Shown here: positions 63,500 through 64,000 of the stretch, piece by piece
Position numbering within the stretch: position 1 is the stretch's first letter
How the letters are laid out: every line of letters starts with the position of its first letter
Assembly (NCBI RefSeq): GCF_000949135.2
Contig: NZ_JTAN02000001.1
Coordinates: 248,001-312,000 of the forward strand
DNA: 64,000 nt
Direction: 5' to 3'
Source of the DNA: Burkholderia sp. USMB20
GTDB lineage: Bacteria > Pseudomonadota > Gammaproteobacteria > Burkholderiales > Burkholderiaceae
The notes under the pieces: model-generated
What the model was told of the DNA's origin: nothing
The model's input: only the letters and a program-made list of their open reading frames with translations
Database searches by the model: none
Translations under genes and position numbers: made by a program

Positions 63500-64000
63500 T
63501 CACGGCGCGGAAGTCATCTGCTGCTTCGCGCCGTAGATGTCGAAGTCGAAGTATTTCGCGGCGATCTTCTGATACGTGCCGTTCGCGCGGATCGCGACGA
63601 TCGCGTCGTTCAGCCGCTTCTTCATGTCGGCGTCGCCCTTGCGCACGCCCATCGCGACGCCGTAGCCGGTGATGCGCACGTCGGTCACGTCGGGGCCCGC
63701 GAACGCGTAGCCCTTGCCGCGCGGCGTCTTCAGGAACGAATAGCCGGCTTGCGTCTTGTCCTGGAAGGTCGCGTCGAGACGGCCGTTCACCAGATCCTGA
63801 TACACCTGGTCCTGGTTCTGGTACGACACGATCGTCACGCCCTGGGTCGCCCATTCGGCCTTCGCGTACGCCTCCTGCGTCGTGCCCTGGTCGATCCCGA
63901 CGCGCTTGCCGGCGAGCGACGCCGCCGTCGGCAGCAGCTTCGAGCCGGCCGGTGCGACGAGCGCGCCCGGCGACGCATACAGCTTGTTCGAGAAGTCGAT
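63500..64000 (-). CDS. Amino-acid ABC transporter solute-binding protein (5' end outside window)
   Basis: The frame is open from the right edge to a stop at 63500; the last 166 residues are present. SLAGKRVGIDQGTTQEAYAK, NGRLDATFQDKTQAGYSFL, GYGVAMGVRKGDADMKKRLN and IAAKYFDFDIYG are typical of family 3 binding proteins for lysine/arginine/ornithine or related cationic amino acids. The missing part includes the signal peptide. It is probably cotranscribed with the PhyH gene. Confidence 0.85.
   Translation of the reverse strand: MDFSNKLYASPGALVAPAGSKLLPTAASLAGKRVGIDQGTTQEAYAKAEWATQGVTIVSYQNQDQVYQDLVNGRLDATFQDKTQAGYSFLKTPRGKGYAFAGPDVTDVRITGYGVAMGVRKGDADMKKRLNDAIVAIRANGTYQKIAAKYFDFDIYGAKQQMTSAP

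Overview
The window is high-GC DNA with dense, mostly non-overlapping genes and strong codon bias. Its gene content points to Burkholderia, most likely a Burkholderia cepacia complex member and probably a secondary chromosome: a prpR/prpBC-acnD-prpF methylcitrate cluster, hopanoid genes hpnA/hpnB/ispH/hpnH, PAAR-type T6SS proteins, DUF4148 secreted proteins and an H-NS-type protein with the SGRGRAPAWL C-terminus. The taxon is inferred from family recognition, not from a search. No rRNA, tRNA, insertion sequence or CRISPR array is visible.

Layout. 1-1.6 kb: three overlapping minus-strand genes at the left edge (two PAAR/PAAR-like proteins and the start of a SleB-like hydrolase), which look like the tail of a type VI secretion island. 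1.8-2.8 kb: alpha-methylacyl-CoA racemase. 3.1-11.4 kb: the propionate 2-methylcitrate operon prpB-prpC-acnD-prpF read from a sigma-54 promoter, with its activator PrpR divergent. 11.4-15.2 kb: a CGNR regulator facing a VOC protein across a promoter with two matching operators and a partial tandem duplication, then a fumarylacetoacetase-family hydrolase and a divergent IclR regulator. 15.5-20 kb: two proteins that share an H-NS-like N-terminal motif, a 12-unit 23-bp repeat array, and a Pat-type protein acetyltransferase.

20-31 kb: small exported proteins, a sigma-54 activator with a divergent GntP-family permease, a secreted thioredoxin-fold protein, an acetyltransferase, a phospholipase C pseudogene and a DedA-rhodanese fusion. 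30.4-40.3 kb: a peptide-uptake block (OprD porin, OppABCDF, an XRE-cupin regulator, a POT transporter). 40.5-43.5 kb: OpgC-like membrane protein, a damaged RarD-type permease and acylphosphatase. 43.7-50.1 kb: the hopanoid set hpnA, hpnB, ispH, hpnH, interrupted by a gene for a protein with about 17 His-containing alanine-rich repeats.

50.2-64 kb: small conserved proteins, a DOPA-dioxygenase-like protein, a SnoaL-like protein, haemolysin III, cstA-ybdD, a PRC-barrel protein, aroG, YceH, an SDR, a HutC-type regulator, a PhyH dioxygenase and the 3' part of an amino-acid ABC solute-binding protein cut by the right edge.

The regulatory layer is readable. Two sigma-54 promoters with close consensus matches lie next to sigma-54 activators (prpR and the 21.0-22.5 kb regulator). 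A duplicated near-palindrome sits between the CGNR and VOC genes, and a long inverted repeat lies in front of opp. The least explained feature is the 23-bp repeat: 12 tandem copies follow one H-NS-like gene, one copy directly abuts the stop codon of the H-NS gene, and an exact 18-base copy lies in the 3' end of a small gene at 40.6 kb.
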